Positions 1 through 5,578 of a stretch of DNA of 5,578 bases are shown piece after piece. Positions within the stretch are counted from its first letter, which is position 1; the number at the start of each line of letters is the position of its first letter. A model generated the notes under the pieces. It was not told where the DNA came from. It worked only from the letters and a program-made list of their open reading frames with translations, and ran no database searches. Source of the DNA: an uncultured Syntrophomonadaceae bacterium (lineage in GTDB: Bacteria; Bacillota; Syntrophomonadia; Syntrophomonadales; Syntrophomonadaceae); assembly GCA_944391275.1 (NCBI GenBank), contig CALXSZ010000105.1, positions 1 through 5,578 of the forward strand. The letters run 5' to 3'. Both the position numbers and the translations under genes were made by a program.

Positions 1-46
1 CACGCAATTGCAGCACATTCAACCGATCGTTTAAACGTAAAACACC
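1..46. repeat. Imperfect direct repeat, copy 1
   Basis: First copy of a 46-base unit, beginning at the window edge, so the true unit may extend further left. It matches 84-129 at 39 of 46 positions with no gaps. The shared blocks are CAATTGCAGCACAT (5-18), AACCG (21-25) and TTTAAACGTAAAACA (30-44). The unit includes the palindromes CAATTG and, in this copy, GTTTAAAC. It does not encode an open frame of note. Confidence 0.75.
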
Positions 47-83
47 CTACGTCGGGGTATCTGCCAGTACGTTGATTGTGAAA

Positions 84-129
84 CACACAATTGCAGCACA
101 TATAACCGCTTATTTAAACGTAAAACATC
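84..129. repeat. Imperfect direct repeat, copy 2
   Basis: Second copy of the 46-base unit at 1-46, offset by 83 bases. The seven differences are scattered (positions 87, 102, 103, 109, 111, 112 and 128), which looks like drift from an older duplication and not like recent copying. The 37 bases between the copies and the bases after copy 2 show only faint similarity. Function unknown. Confidence 0.75.
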
Positions 130-210
130 TCGATTTGGTTTGTTCTACTTCATGTGTGGTTGATAAAATTATAAAACGTAGTGTTTAAGACCAAAATAAT
201 TTTATTTACT

Positions 211-229
211 CCTTTGAATATTTCAAAGG
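211..229. repeat. Perfect 8-bp hairpin
   Basis: CCTTTGAA (211-218) and TTCAAAGG (222-229) are exact reverse complements around a 3-base loop. The flanks are AT-rich on both sides but lack a clean T run, so it could be a weak terminator in either direction, or part of a palindromic element. It lies 114 bases past the degV stop on the minus strand. Confidence 0.6.
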
Positions 230-238
230 CAATTTAAT

Positions 239-267
239 TAAAGTATAGTAATAATAGGGATACTTTA
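239..267. repeat. 8-bp inverted repeat overlapping the 11-bp one
   Basis: TAAAGTAT (239-246) and ATACTTTA (260-267) are exact reverse complements around 13 bases. Bases 260-262 are shared with the left arm of the 252-305 inverted repeat, so the two foldings exclude each other. Being AT-rich, chance is a real alternative. Confidence 0.45.
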
Positions 268-305
268 CAATTTATTGGCAGCTGTCATTTCATATATCCC
301 TATTA
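252..305. repeat. Perfect 11-bp inverted repeat enclosing 32 bases
   Basis: TAATAGGGATA (252-262) and TATCCCTATTA (295-305) are exact reverse complements. Inside is a further near-palindrome, TGGCAGCTGTCA (276-287), so the whole 54 bases can form a branched or cruciform structure. Starting 38 bases after the degV stop, it is the first strong secondary structure in the degV 3' region, but the run of T expected of a terminator is missing. Terminal repeats of a tiny mobile-element remnant are another reading. Confidence 0.65.
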
Positions 306-342
306 CAAATAAGCGAAAGTTAAATGCTACCTGAAAATCCGT

Positions 343-1227
343 TTAACCGCGTTCGTCTCCCCAAAAAAACAGCGCAATGGTTCCAGCGCCCGTATGACTG
401 CCGATGGTGGTGCCAATATCAAAAATTTGCACCTTACCTGTCAAATGGGGAAAGATTTTTTCAATCGCATCGGCCGCTTGCCGAGCTTCTTCATAGCAGG
501 CGGATTGGCTAATAAAGCAGGCGTCCGCATACTGTACGCCGTTTTGCGCATGTTCCTGCATTTTGACCACGAGTTCTTTTAATGCCTTTTTCTTGGTTCG
601 GATTTTGCTGACAATGGCCAGTTTTCCCTCTCGATCAACCTGCATCAGCGGACAAATATTCAAAACGCTACCAATCCATCCGGCTGTTTTGGAAATCCGT
701 CCACCCCGAATAAAATAGGTTAAATCGGTCGATAAAAACCAATGATGAACAAAAAGCCGGTTCTCTTCCGCCCATTTTTTCAGTTCGTCTAAAGAAGCGC
801 CGCGATCCCTGAGATCCGCTAGTTTATCCATTAAAAGCCCATACCCGGACGACGCTCCCAGCGAATCGACGATTTCAATCGTACGTTCCGGAAACGCCTC
901 TTTTAAGCGTTCAGCCGCTAGAACGGCCGAATTATACGTCCCGGAAATGCCGCTGGATAACGTAACATGCAAAACATCCTTCCCCTGTTCGCAGAAATTT
1001 CGAAAATAATCCATATATTCTTGAACATTGATCTGCGACGTCCGCGTGAGAGCGCCTTTCGCCATGGCTTGATAGAAGGTGTCCAGCGGGATCGTCTGCC
1101 CAAAATCATCCTGGTATGCTTTTCCATCCAATTCATAATGAAAACAAAGGTAAGGGATCTTCCGCTTTTGAAAATACGCTTGATTTAAATCGGTCGTTGA
1201 ACAACAGCTCAGAATAAATTCTCCCAT
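343..1227 (-). CDS. DegV family protein (probable fatty-acid-binding protein)
   Basis: A 294-residue DegV-fold protein, full length for the family (about 280-295). DegV/FakB proteins bind a long-chain fatty acid and, in FakB cases, present it to the FakA kinase for phosphorylation before use in phospholipid synthesis; they are cytoplasmic. Visible motifs: SCCSTTDL (7-14) in place of the common DSTxDL, the TSQ motif at 63-65, the lipid carboxylate-binding loop LSSGISGTYNSA (90-101), DSLGASSGYG (121-130), YFIRGGRIS (171-179), and the C-terminal IGSHTGAGTIAL (275-286) with His278. No signal peptide or membrane segment is seen. ATG 1227 follows GAGAGGGAAACG, an acceptable ribosome binding site, and gives the expected N-terminal beta strand. 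It is separated from amt by a terminator and probably has its own promoter, so the neighbourhood says little about its role. A FakB function is inferred: no fakA is in the window, and many DegV proteins have unknown partners. Confidence 0.92.
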   Translation of the reverse strand: MGEFILSCCSTTDLNQAYFQKRKIPYLCFHYELDGKAYQDDFGQTIPLDTFYQAMAKGALTRTSQINVQEYMDYFRNFCEQGKDVLHVTLSSGISGTYNSAVLAAERLKEAFPERTIEIVDSLGASSGYGLLMDKLADLRDRGASLDELKKWAEENRLFVHHWFLSTDLTYFIRGGRISKTAGWIGSVLNICPLMQVDREGKLAIVSKIRTKKKALKELVVKMQEHAQNGVQYADACFISQSACYEEARQAADAIEKIFPHLTGKVQIFDIGTTIGSHTGAGTIALFFWGDERG

Positions 1228-1326
1228 CGTTTCCCTCTCTTTTCCAGCGATTTTATCGGTTCACAAAAAGGTTTTTTACAATTGGATTTCGTAAACCCCC
1301 GTCCTTTTCAAAATATTCTTGTTTCA

Positions 1327-1354
1327 ATTTTACCCGATTCCAAATTTTTTGCAA
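1327..1354 (-). promoter_or_regulatory. Putative sigma-A-type promoter for degV
   Basis: Minus strand: TTGCAA (1354-1349, four of six matches to the -35 consensus), a 16-base spacer, then TAAAAT (1332-1327, five of six matches to the -10 consensus), set in AT-rich sequence. It lies downstream of the amt terminator and would start a transcript near 1320, giving degV a leader of roughly 90 bases. This agrees with degV being a separate unit, but it is a consensus match only. Confidence 0.4.
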
Positions 1355-1418
1355 ATCTTTTACGGGTATTTTCTGTTTTTTCCCCAATATACTCCTATGC
1401 TTTTTTTGTCTATAAAGC

Positions 1419-1468
1419 AAAAAAAAGGGCCGATAACCTTCTTTTTCAAGAGGATTCATCGACCCTTT
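1419..1468 (-). terminator. Intrinsic (Rho-independent) terminator after amt-PII
   Basis: On the minus strand, AAAGGGTCGAT (1468-1458) pairs with ATCGGCCCTTT (1434-1424): 11 base pairs with one G-T wobble. A run of eight T follows (1426-1419), the first three of them inside the stem. The 23-base loop can itself fold, CCTCTT with AAGAAGG around a GAAA turn with one bulged A. It begins 34 bases after the amt stop and closes the gltB-gltD-amt unit. There is no T run in the other direction, so it works for the minus strand only. Confidence 0.9.
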
Positions 1469-1501
1469 ACTTAATAGGTTTTAATTAATCGCGTTTCACG
1501 G

Positions 1502-3211
1502 TTATTCTTCGATCTGTAAGGCGTCATATCCTTCTTCACCGGTACGAATTCGGAAAACATTTTCTACGTTGTAGACAAAAATCTTTCCGTCTCCAATATT
1601 TCCAGTATATAAAGCGCGTCTGGCCGCTTCAATAACCTTGGAAACAGGCACTTTGGAGACCACGATCTGCACTTTAATTTTGGGAAGCAACTGCATGCCT
1701 ACTTTCGCGCCGCGATAATACTGCGCAGAACCTTTCTGGGTTCCGCATCCCATGACGTTGGTAACGGTCATCCCGGTCACTTCAATCTTTTCCATAGCTG
1801 TTTTTAGCCGTTCAAAGCGAGACTGGTTCATTAGGATTTCAACCATAGTCAATTTAGCGTTGGGATGCGAATCACCCTTGCGCACATAAACCGGAACGGA
1901 TGTTTCAGGAGAAACCGCGCCGGAAACATTTGAAGCGTTCGCCGTGGGAGAAACCGCCTCCGTTGCAGGAATAAAGTTTCCTACCATGGGAGCAAAATCC
2001 GCATAGCTGCTGGCTAAATGATGTTCCGCAATATCTAATCCTTCAATTTCTTCCGCCGGCGTTACGCGCAAGCCGACCGTATGTCGAAGAACTAGGAAAA
2101 CAAGACTCATTGTAACGGCTACCCAAAGCAAAACGCTGCCAACCCCTAAAGCCTGCGTCGCAAGCAGCTGTCCGCCGCCGCCGTAAACCAAACCGTTTTC
2201 CATATCGAAAACGCCCACCAATAAGGTTCCTACGGCTCCGCATACGCCGTGTACGGAGATTGCGCCGACCGGATCGTCCACCTTTAATTTCTGATCAATC
2301 CACTCAACGGAAAATACCACCAATATTCCGGAAATAATCCCGATCACAGCTCCGCCAATCGCCCCGACATTGGCGCATCCAGCGGTAATCCCCACTAGAC
2401 CGGCCAAGGCTCCGTTTAAGGACATCGAAACATCCGGACTGCCGTTTTTGATCCAGGTAACGGCCATCGCCGCGGTCGCTGCAAAAACAGCCGAGAGCGT
2501 GGTAACAACTAAAATTCGGGCGGCGTCGCTGCTGGTAGTGGCCGCTGCGCCATTGAAGCCGTACCAAGCAAACCACAGGATAAAAACACCCAAAGCCGCT
2601 AACGTCATGGAGTGTCCAGGAATTGCGTTGGCAATTTTCTTGCCTTTCGCGTCCAGACTATATTTGCCGATCCGGGGACCTAATATCCATGCGCCTATCA
2701 GAGCCGCTGTCCCTCCGCACATGTGTACGGCCGTTGAACCGGCAAAATCAACAAAACCTAAACCCGCTAACCAACCGTCGCTGTTCCAAATCCAGTGGGC
2801 TTCCACCGGATAAATCACCAAACTGATAATGATACTATAGATGCAATAGGAGGAAAATTTGGTTCGTTCGGCCATCGCGCCCGAAACAATCGTGGCGGCC
2901 GTCGCACAAAAGACCAAATTAAACATAAAACTGTTAACGTCAATACTCAAAAAGTCGTCGAAAGGGTTCAATAAAGTCCCAATAATCCCGCCGTTTGAGC
3001 TGCCGCACATGAGGCCGTAGCCTACAAGCCAGAAGGCAATGGCGCCCAAAGAAAAATCCATCAAGTTCTTCATAATGATGTTTCCAGCGTTCTTCGCCCG
3101 GGTTAATCCGGCTTCTACCATACAGAATCCCGCTTGCATGAAAAACACCAACATCAAACAAATCAGTGTCCAAAGTCCCACATATTCACTTATGATTCCT
3201 TCAAACTCCAT
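1502..3211 (-). CDS. amt: Ammonium channel Amt fused to a C-terminal PII signalling domain
   Basis: A 569-residue fusion: residues about 1-408 form an Amt/AmtB ammonium channel of the inner membrane (11 predicted helices, no signal peptide before helix 1), residues 409-453 are a Ser/Thr/Ala/Pro/Val-rich linker, and residues 454-566 are a complete PII (GlnB/GlnK) domain. Amt features: twin pore histidines His163 (GSTAVHMCGG) and His321 (AISVHGVCG), Asp155, outer-gate Phe101 and Phe219, Trp142, and the C-terminal tail motif GLRVTPAEEIEGLD. The usual pore Ser219 position is Ala223 (FNGAA). The PII domain aligns without gaps to E. coli GlnB recalled from memory (offset 453): Gln492, Lys493 and Lys511 match Gln39, Lys40 and Lys58; GDGK (540-543) is the B loop; Arg554 and Arg556 match Arg101 and Arg103. 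Arg500 equals the pore-inserting Arg47, but Tyr51 is replaced by Val504, so uridylylation is not expected. ATG 3211 is the only start codon in the frame upstream to the stop at 3280-3278, and is preceded by AAAGGTGG. Function inferred: an ammonium channel gated by its own tethered PII, co-transcribed with gltBD. Confidence 0.95.
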   Translation of the reverse strand: MEFEGIISEYVGLWTLICLMLVFFMQAGFCMVEAGLTRAKNAGNIIMKNLMDFSLGAIAFWLVGYGLMCGSSNGGIIGTLLNPFDDFLSIDVNSFMFNLVFCATAATIVSGAMAERTKFSSYCIYSIIISLVIYPVEAHWIWNSDGWLAGLGFVDFAGSTAVHMCGGTAALIGAWILGPRIGKYSLDAKGKKIANAIPGHSMTLAALGVFILWFAWYGFNGAAATTSSDAARILVVTTLSAVFAATAAMAVTWIKNGSPDVSMSLNGALAGLVGITAGCANVGAIGGAVIGIISGILVVFSVEWIDQKLKVDDPVGAISVHGVCGAVGTLLVGVFDMENGLVYGGGGQLLATQALGVGSVLLWVAVTMSLVFLVLRHTVGLRVTPAEEIEGLDIAEHHLASSYADFAPMVGNFIPATEAVSPTANASNVSGAVSPETSVPVYVRKGDSHPNAKLTMVEILMNQSRFERLKTAMEKIEVTGMTVTNVMGCGTQKGSAQYYRGAKVGMQLLPKIKVQIVVSKVPVSKVIEAARRALYTGNIGDGKIFVYNVENVFRIRTGEEGYDALQIEE

Positions 3212-3280
3212 TCCTTCTCTCCACCTTTCTTTTAGGCTACCACCTTTCGTTTCCTCCTTTCGCCCCCGTTTCCGGGCCTA
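3212..3280 (-). promoter_or_regulatory. gltD-amt intergenic leader with GNRA-capped hairpin and two SD-like sites
   Basis: This 69-base purine-rich gap holds several elements on the minus strand. First is a small GC hairpin, CCCG-GAAA-CGGG (3276-3265), with a GNRA-type loop and no U tract after it, so it is not a terminator. Next is a perfect-looking Shine-Dalgarno, AAAGGAGG (3260-3253), sitting nine bases before a minimal frame GTG-GTA-GCC-TAA (3243-3232). Last is AAAGGTGG (3228-3221), nine bases before the amt ATG, which is the actual amt ribosome binding site. Outer bases TAGGC (3280-3276) and GCCTA (3237-3233) could pair, but would compete with the GC hairpin. No promoter-like -35/-10 pair is seen, so amt is probably read from the gltBD transcript. 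A regulatory role is inference. Confidence 0.4.
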
Positions 3281-4630
3281 TCATTCCATATTGGTGTAAC
3301 CCATTAAATATTTATCGGCTTCGATGGCAGCCTGTTTTCCGTCAGCCATCGCCAGCACCACAAGAGATGAACCGGATTTCATGTCTCCGGCGACAAACAC
3401 GCCTTTATCCGAGTGAAATTCTTGGGAAAATGCTGTAATATAATCTTCGCACCCTGAGAACCCGGAGGCGATAATCAAAAGATCAGCTTCCATCATTTCT
3501 TGCTCTCCATTCGCCGTTGTAAAAATCACTGCTTCCAGATTCCCAGCTTCTGAGGGCAAAACTTCCGTCACCCGCGACTCAAACAGGCGAACGTCCCGTC
3601 CGAAACGAGCGTACGCTTCAGCATGCGCGTAGTCTTCCGGCGTGTCTTTATACCAAGAGGCCGGTTTGCGAATCATTTGAACCAGATCCTCGCAACCCTG
3701 ACGAATCGCAGTCGCTACACAATCGCTGGCGCTATCGCCCGCGCCGACCACCACCACTTTTTTTCCGGCGGCGGATAAATCGGCATGCGGTTGTTTTTGC
3801 AGAGCCAACGTCGCGGATTTCAAATAATCCAACGCATAGCAGATCCCATTTTCAACGGTTCCCTCAAAAGGAACTTCCCGAGGCTTCTGCGCGCCGCAGC
3901 AAAGAATCACCGCATCAAATTGATCTTGTAATTCTGCTGCGGAAAGGTCTCTTCCCACATCAACGCCGGTTCGGAAAACAATACCTTCTTGTTCCATGAA
4001 ACGAATCCGGCGTTCAACAATTTCCTTCGGCAGTTTCATGTTCGGAATTCCGTACATCAAAAGGCCTCCGGGACGTTGATCCCGTTCAAAAACGGTAACT
4101 TCATGACCGCGACGGTTCAGGTAATGCGCTGCGGCTAAGCCGGCCGGGCCGGACCCAATGACCGCAATTTTTTTCCCGGAGCGCGTTTGCGGCGGATGCG
4201 GGACCATGAAACCGTTTTCAAAAGCGAATTCAATCAAATATAACTCGTTATCCCGAATGGTTACCGGCTCTCCAATAAAATGGCAAGTACAAGCTTTTTC
4301 GCATAAAGCCGGACAAACCCGCCCGGTAAATTCGGGGAAACAATTCATCTTTAGCAAGCGCGAAAGCGCATGACTTTTATTTCCACTCCACAGCATATCG
4401 TTCCATTCCGGAATGAGATTCCGTAGAGGACATCCTTGGCGCTGTCCGTGATATACGATGGGCGCCTGGCAAAAAGGAACGCCGCAGTCCATACACCGAC
4501 CGCTCTGTTCAATTCGGCTCTTTTCGTTTAATCCAATATGAAATTCCTCATAATCGGCGATGCGTTCAGCGGGATTGCGCTCGGCGTTTTCCACCCGTTG
4601 ATAATCCATAAAACCGGTAGCTTTTCCCAT
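3281..4630 (-). CDS. gltD: Glutamate synthase small subunit, NAD(P)H-dependent flavoprotein
   Basis: Small subunit of glutamate synthase: oxidises NAD(P)H on FAD and passes electrons through 4Fe-4S clusters to GltB. From the chosen start it has 449 residues. An N-terminal cysteine domain shows CMDCGVPFC (46-54), CPLRNLIPEW (67-76) and FPEFTGRVCPALCEKAC (98-114). The FAD Rossmann motif is IAVIGSGPAGLAAAHYL (155-171), with FER at 181-183. The NAD(P)H motif is VVVVGAGDSASDCVATA (292-308), and the C-terminal FAD-contact segment is VFVAGDMKSGSSLVVLAMAD (411-430). The start at 4630 is preferred because GGAGGGAAG precedes it closely and it gives the usual N-terminus MGKATGFMDY. An ATG 31 codons upstream (4723) would overlap gltB by about 90 bases and adds a basic, unconserved stretch. 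Oddities: the pyridine-nucleotide motif departs from the usual GGGDTGxDCxGT, and the protein is some 20-40 residues shorter than typical GltD, mainly between the nucleotide motif and the C-terminal FAD segment. A GltD-like oxidoreductase with another partner is possible, but the position directly after gltB argues for GltD. Confidence 0.93.
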   Translation of the reverse strand: MGKATGFMDYQRVENAERNPAERIADYEEFHIGLNEKSRIEQSGRCMDCGVPFCQAPIVYHGQRQGCPLRNLIPEWNDMLWSGNKSHALSRLLKMNCFPEFTGRVCPALCEKACTCHFIGEPVTIRDNELYLIEFAFENGFMVPHPPQTRSGKKIAVIGSGPAGLAAAHYLNRRGHEVTVFERDQRPGGLLMYGIPNMKLPKEIVERRIRFMEQEGIVFRTGVDVGRDLSAAELQDQFDAVILCCGAQKPREVPFEGTVENGICYALDYLKSATLALQKQPHADLSAAGKKVVVVGAGDSASDCVATAIRQGCEDLVQMIRKPASWYKDTPEDYAHAEAYARFGRDVRLFESRVTEVLPSEAGNLEAVIFTTANGEQEMMEADLLIIASGFSGCEDYITAFSQEFHSDKGVFVAGDMKSGSSLVVLAMADGKQAAIEADKYLMGYTNME

Positions 4631-4646
4631 CTTACTTCCCTCCGTT
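4631..4646 (-). promoter_or_regulatory. Shine-Dalgarno of gltD inside the 3' end of gltB
   Basis: On the minus strand the bases read GGAGGGAAG, then TAA (gltB stop), G, then ATG (gltD start). The ribosome binding site lies within the last gltB codons (Gly-Gly-Lys). This fixes the gltD start at 4630 rather than at the upstream in-frame ATG at 4723, and implies translational coupling, which suits subunits needed in equal amounts. Confidence 0.8.
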
Positions 4647-5578
4647 CGCTTGAGCCTTTGAATCGGCAAAGGCTTCGATTTCGGCCTGTTCCTGCGAAAA
4701 ACCTTTCGCGCGGTATTCGGCAATTCGTTCGATCATCTGGCTGTAATCGCGCGAGATAACCTTCTTAAATTCGTGAACACGGTTGTCGAAATCCTCTAAA
4801 ATTTCTCGACCGCGCAGGGAACCGGTGTATTGAACATGTTCAGTAATCATTTTTTTCAATTCAACAATATCGGATGCTTCGTGTAATGGTTCAACGGTCA
4901 CCAATTCTTTATTGATGCGCAGGTAAAAATCATGATCCGTATCTAGTACATAGGCGATACCGCCGCTCATACCGGCTGCGAAGTTTCGGCCGGTTCGGCC
5001 TAAAACCGCGACGCATCCGCCCGTCATATATTCGCACCCATGGTCGCCTACGCCTTCTACAACGACGGTTGCGCCGGAATTTCTCACGCAGAAGCGCTCC
5101 CCGGCAATCCCGCTGACAAACGCTTTTCCGCCGGTTGCGCCATATAAAGCGACGTTTCCGATAATGACGTTTTCCGCCGCGTCAAAACGGCTGTTGCGAT
5201 CCGGATAAACAATCAATTTGCCGCCGGATAGACCTTTACCAAAATAATCGTTGCTGTCGCCTTCCAGTTCCAGTGTAAGTCCCTGAGGGATAAATGCGCC
5301 AAAAGATTGCCCCGCGCCGCCCCGGCAGGTCACGTGATAACTGTCCTCGGGTAACGTTTTTCCGAAGCGCCTTGTTAATTCGGCCCCCAAATCGCTTCCA
5401 AAGGCCCGGTCCGTACTGGAGATGGGTAGCGAGATTTTATGTTCGCCGCGATGGAGCATATCTAATAGAGTCGCTGCGGAGGTTTTTTCCAATTTAAAAT
5501 CAAATTTATCTTCAGGGATAAAATGCACCGGTTTTTCATCCACCTTGGCAAGCAATGCGGAAAGTTCTACCATCGCGG
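4632..5578 (-). CDS. gltB: Glutamate synthase large subunit, C-terminal part (partial, 5' end outside window)
   Basis: C-terminal end of the glutamate synthase (GOGAT) large subunit. The whole enzyme makes two glutamates from glutamine and 2-oxoglutarate in the cytoplasm; this piece is the glycine-rich GXGXG beta-helix domain that links the catalytic domains structurally. About 314 residues are visible. Counting from the Met codon at 5573-5571, the signature stretches are RGGAGQSFGAF (84-94), LELEGDSNDYFGKGLSGGK (101-119), NVALYGATGGKAFVSGIAGE (140-159) and GCEYMTGGCVAVLGRTGRNF (179-198), followed by a C-terminal helical tail with VISRDYSQM. The frame stays open to the window edge (an Ala codon precedes that Met), so the Met is internal and the gene continues beyond 5578. 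The stop is TAA. Its last codons carry the Shine-Dalgarno of gltD, one base away, so the two are probably translationally coupled. The amidotransferase and FMN/3Fe-4S domains are not in the window. Confidence 0.95.
   Translation of the reverse strand, partial: AMVELSALLAKVDEKPVHFIPEDKFDFKLEKTSAATLLDMLHRGEHKISLPISSTDRAFGSDLGAELTRRFGKTLPEDSYHVTCRGGAGQSFGAFIPQGLTLELEGDSNDYFGKGLSGGKLIVYPDRNSRFDAAENVIIGNVALYGATGGKAFVSGIAGERFCVRNSGATVVVEGVGDHGCEYMTGGCVAVLGRTGRNFAAGMSGGIAYVLDTDHDFYLRINKELVTVEPLHEASDIVELKKMITEHVQYTGSLRGREILEDFDNRVHEFKKVISRDYSQMIERIAEYRAKGFSQEQAEIEAFADSKAQANGGK

Larger units (their letters stand above)
130..342. other. AT-rich noncoding region downstream of degV
   Basis: No supported open frame lies between the direct repeats and the degV stop on either strand. 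The composition is clearly richer in A and T than the genes. Beyond the inverted repeats listed separately, a loose inverted copy of part of the direct-repeat unit may exist (176-186 against 40-52, two bases shorter). No tRNA or known RNA family is recognisable. With the repeats at 1-129 this makes about 340 bases with no gene. Confidence 0.6.

Noticed and set aside
1..129. CRISPR array (46-base repeats with 37-base spacing)
   Set aside because: The copies differ at 7 of 46 positions, only two are seen, and no cas genes are present; CRISPR repeats are nearly identical.
252..260. Homing-endonuclease-like TAGGGATA sequence
   Set aside because: It matches only the first eight bases of the I-SceI site; the rest does not fit, so it is coincidence.
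1253..1459. 68-residue minus-strand open frame between amt and degV
   Set aside because: Its start codon lies within the left arm of the amt terminator hairpin, the frame runs through the terminator and the degV promoter region, and the Lys/Asn-rich sequence resembles translated AT-rich DNA with no recognisable family.
2370..2813. 147-residue plus-strand open frame
   Set aside because: It lies wholly antisense to the Amt channel coding region, whose motifs are unambiguous, and its composition is that expected from reverse-reading membrane helices.
3262..3277. Terminator between gltD and amt
   Set aside because: The GC hairpin has only four uninterrupted pairs and is followed by purines, not by a T run.
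4631..4723. 31-residue N-terminal extension of gltD from the upstream ATG
   Set aside because: It would overlap the gltB 3' end out of frame, has no better ribosome site, and adds residues not typical of GltD; the site just before 4630 is strong.

Overview
All recognisable genes in this window lie on the minus strand, in the order gltB (3' part only), gltD, amt-PII fusion, degV. The likely source is a low-to-mid GC member of the Bacillota (Firmicutes), probably an anaerobe. The basis is the strong purine-rich Shine-Dalgarno sites (GGAGGG before gltD, AAAGGTGG before amt), a DegV-family fatty-acid-binding protein, tight gene packing and a classical intrinsic terminator with a U tract. This taxonomic placement is inference, and no marker gene is present to settle it.

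Nitrogen-assimilation unit (5578 down to about 1419). The window opens inside the glutamate synthase large subunit gene gltB, showing its C-terminal GXGXG beta-helix domain. One base after its stop codon comes gltD, the small (NAD(P)H-oxidising) subunit. After 69 bases comes a 569-residue protein in which a complete Amt ammonium channel is joined, through a linker of about 45 residues, to a complete PII (GlnB/GlnK-type) signalling domain. A strong terminator closes the unit. The cluster therefore combines ammonium entry, its control by 2-oxoglutarate and nucleotides, and the GOGAT step that consumes 2-oxoglutarate and glutamine. The PII domain aligns without gaps to E. coli GlnB as I remember it. 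It keeps the pore-plugging arginine (Arg47 equivalent) and the ligand-binding residues, but has valine where the uridylylated tyrosine (Tyr51) should be.

Intergenic region 1228-1501. It holds the amt terminator and a plausible promoter for degV. No convincing gene is seen there.

degV (343-1227). A full-length DegV-family protein, probably a fatty-acid carrier, in its own transcription unit.

Left end (1-342). AT-rich, with no supported gene. It contains two copies of a 46-base imperfect direct repeat with an 83-base period, the first copy touching the window edge. It also contains a cluster of inverted repeats: a perfect 8-bp hairpin, a perfect 11-bp inverted repeat spanning 54 bases, and an overlapping 8-bp inverted repeat that competes with it. 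This is the least explained part of the window.
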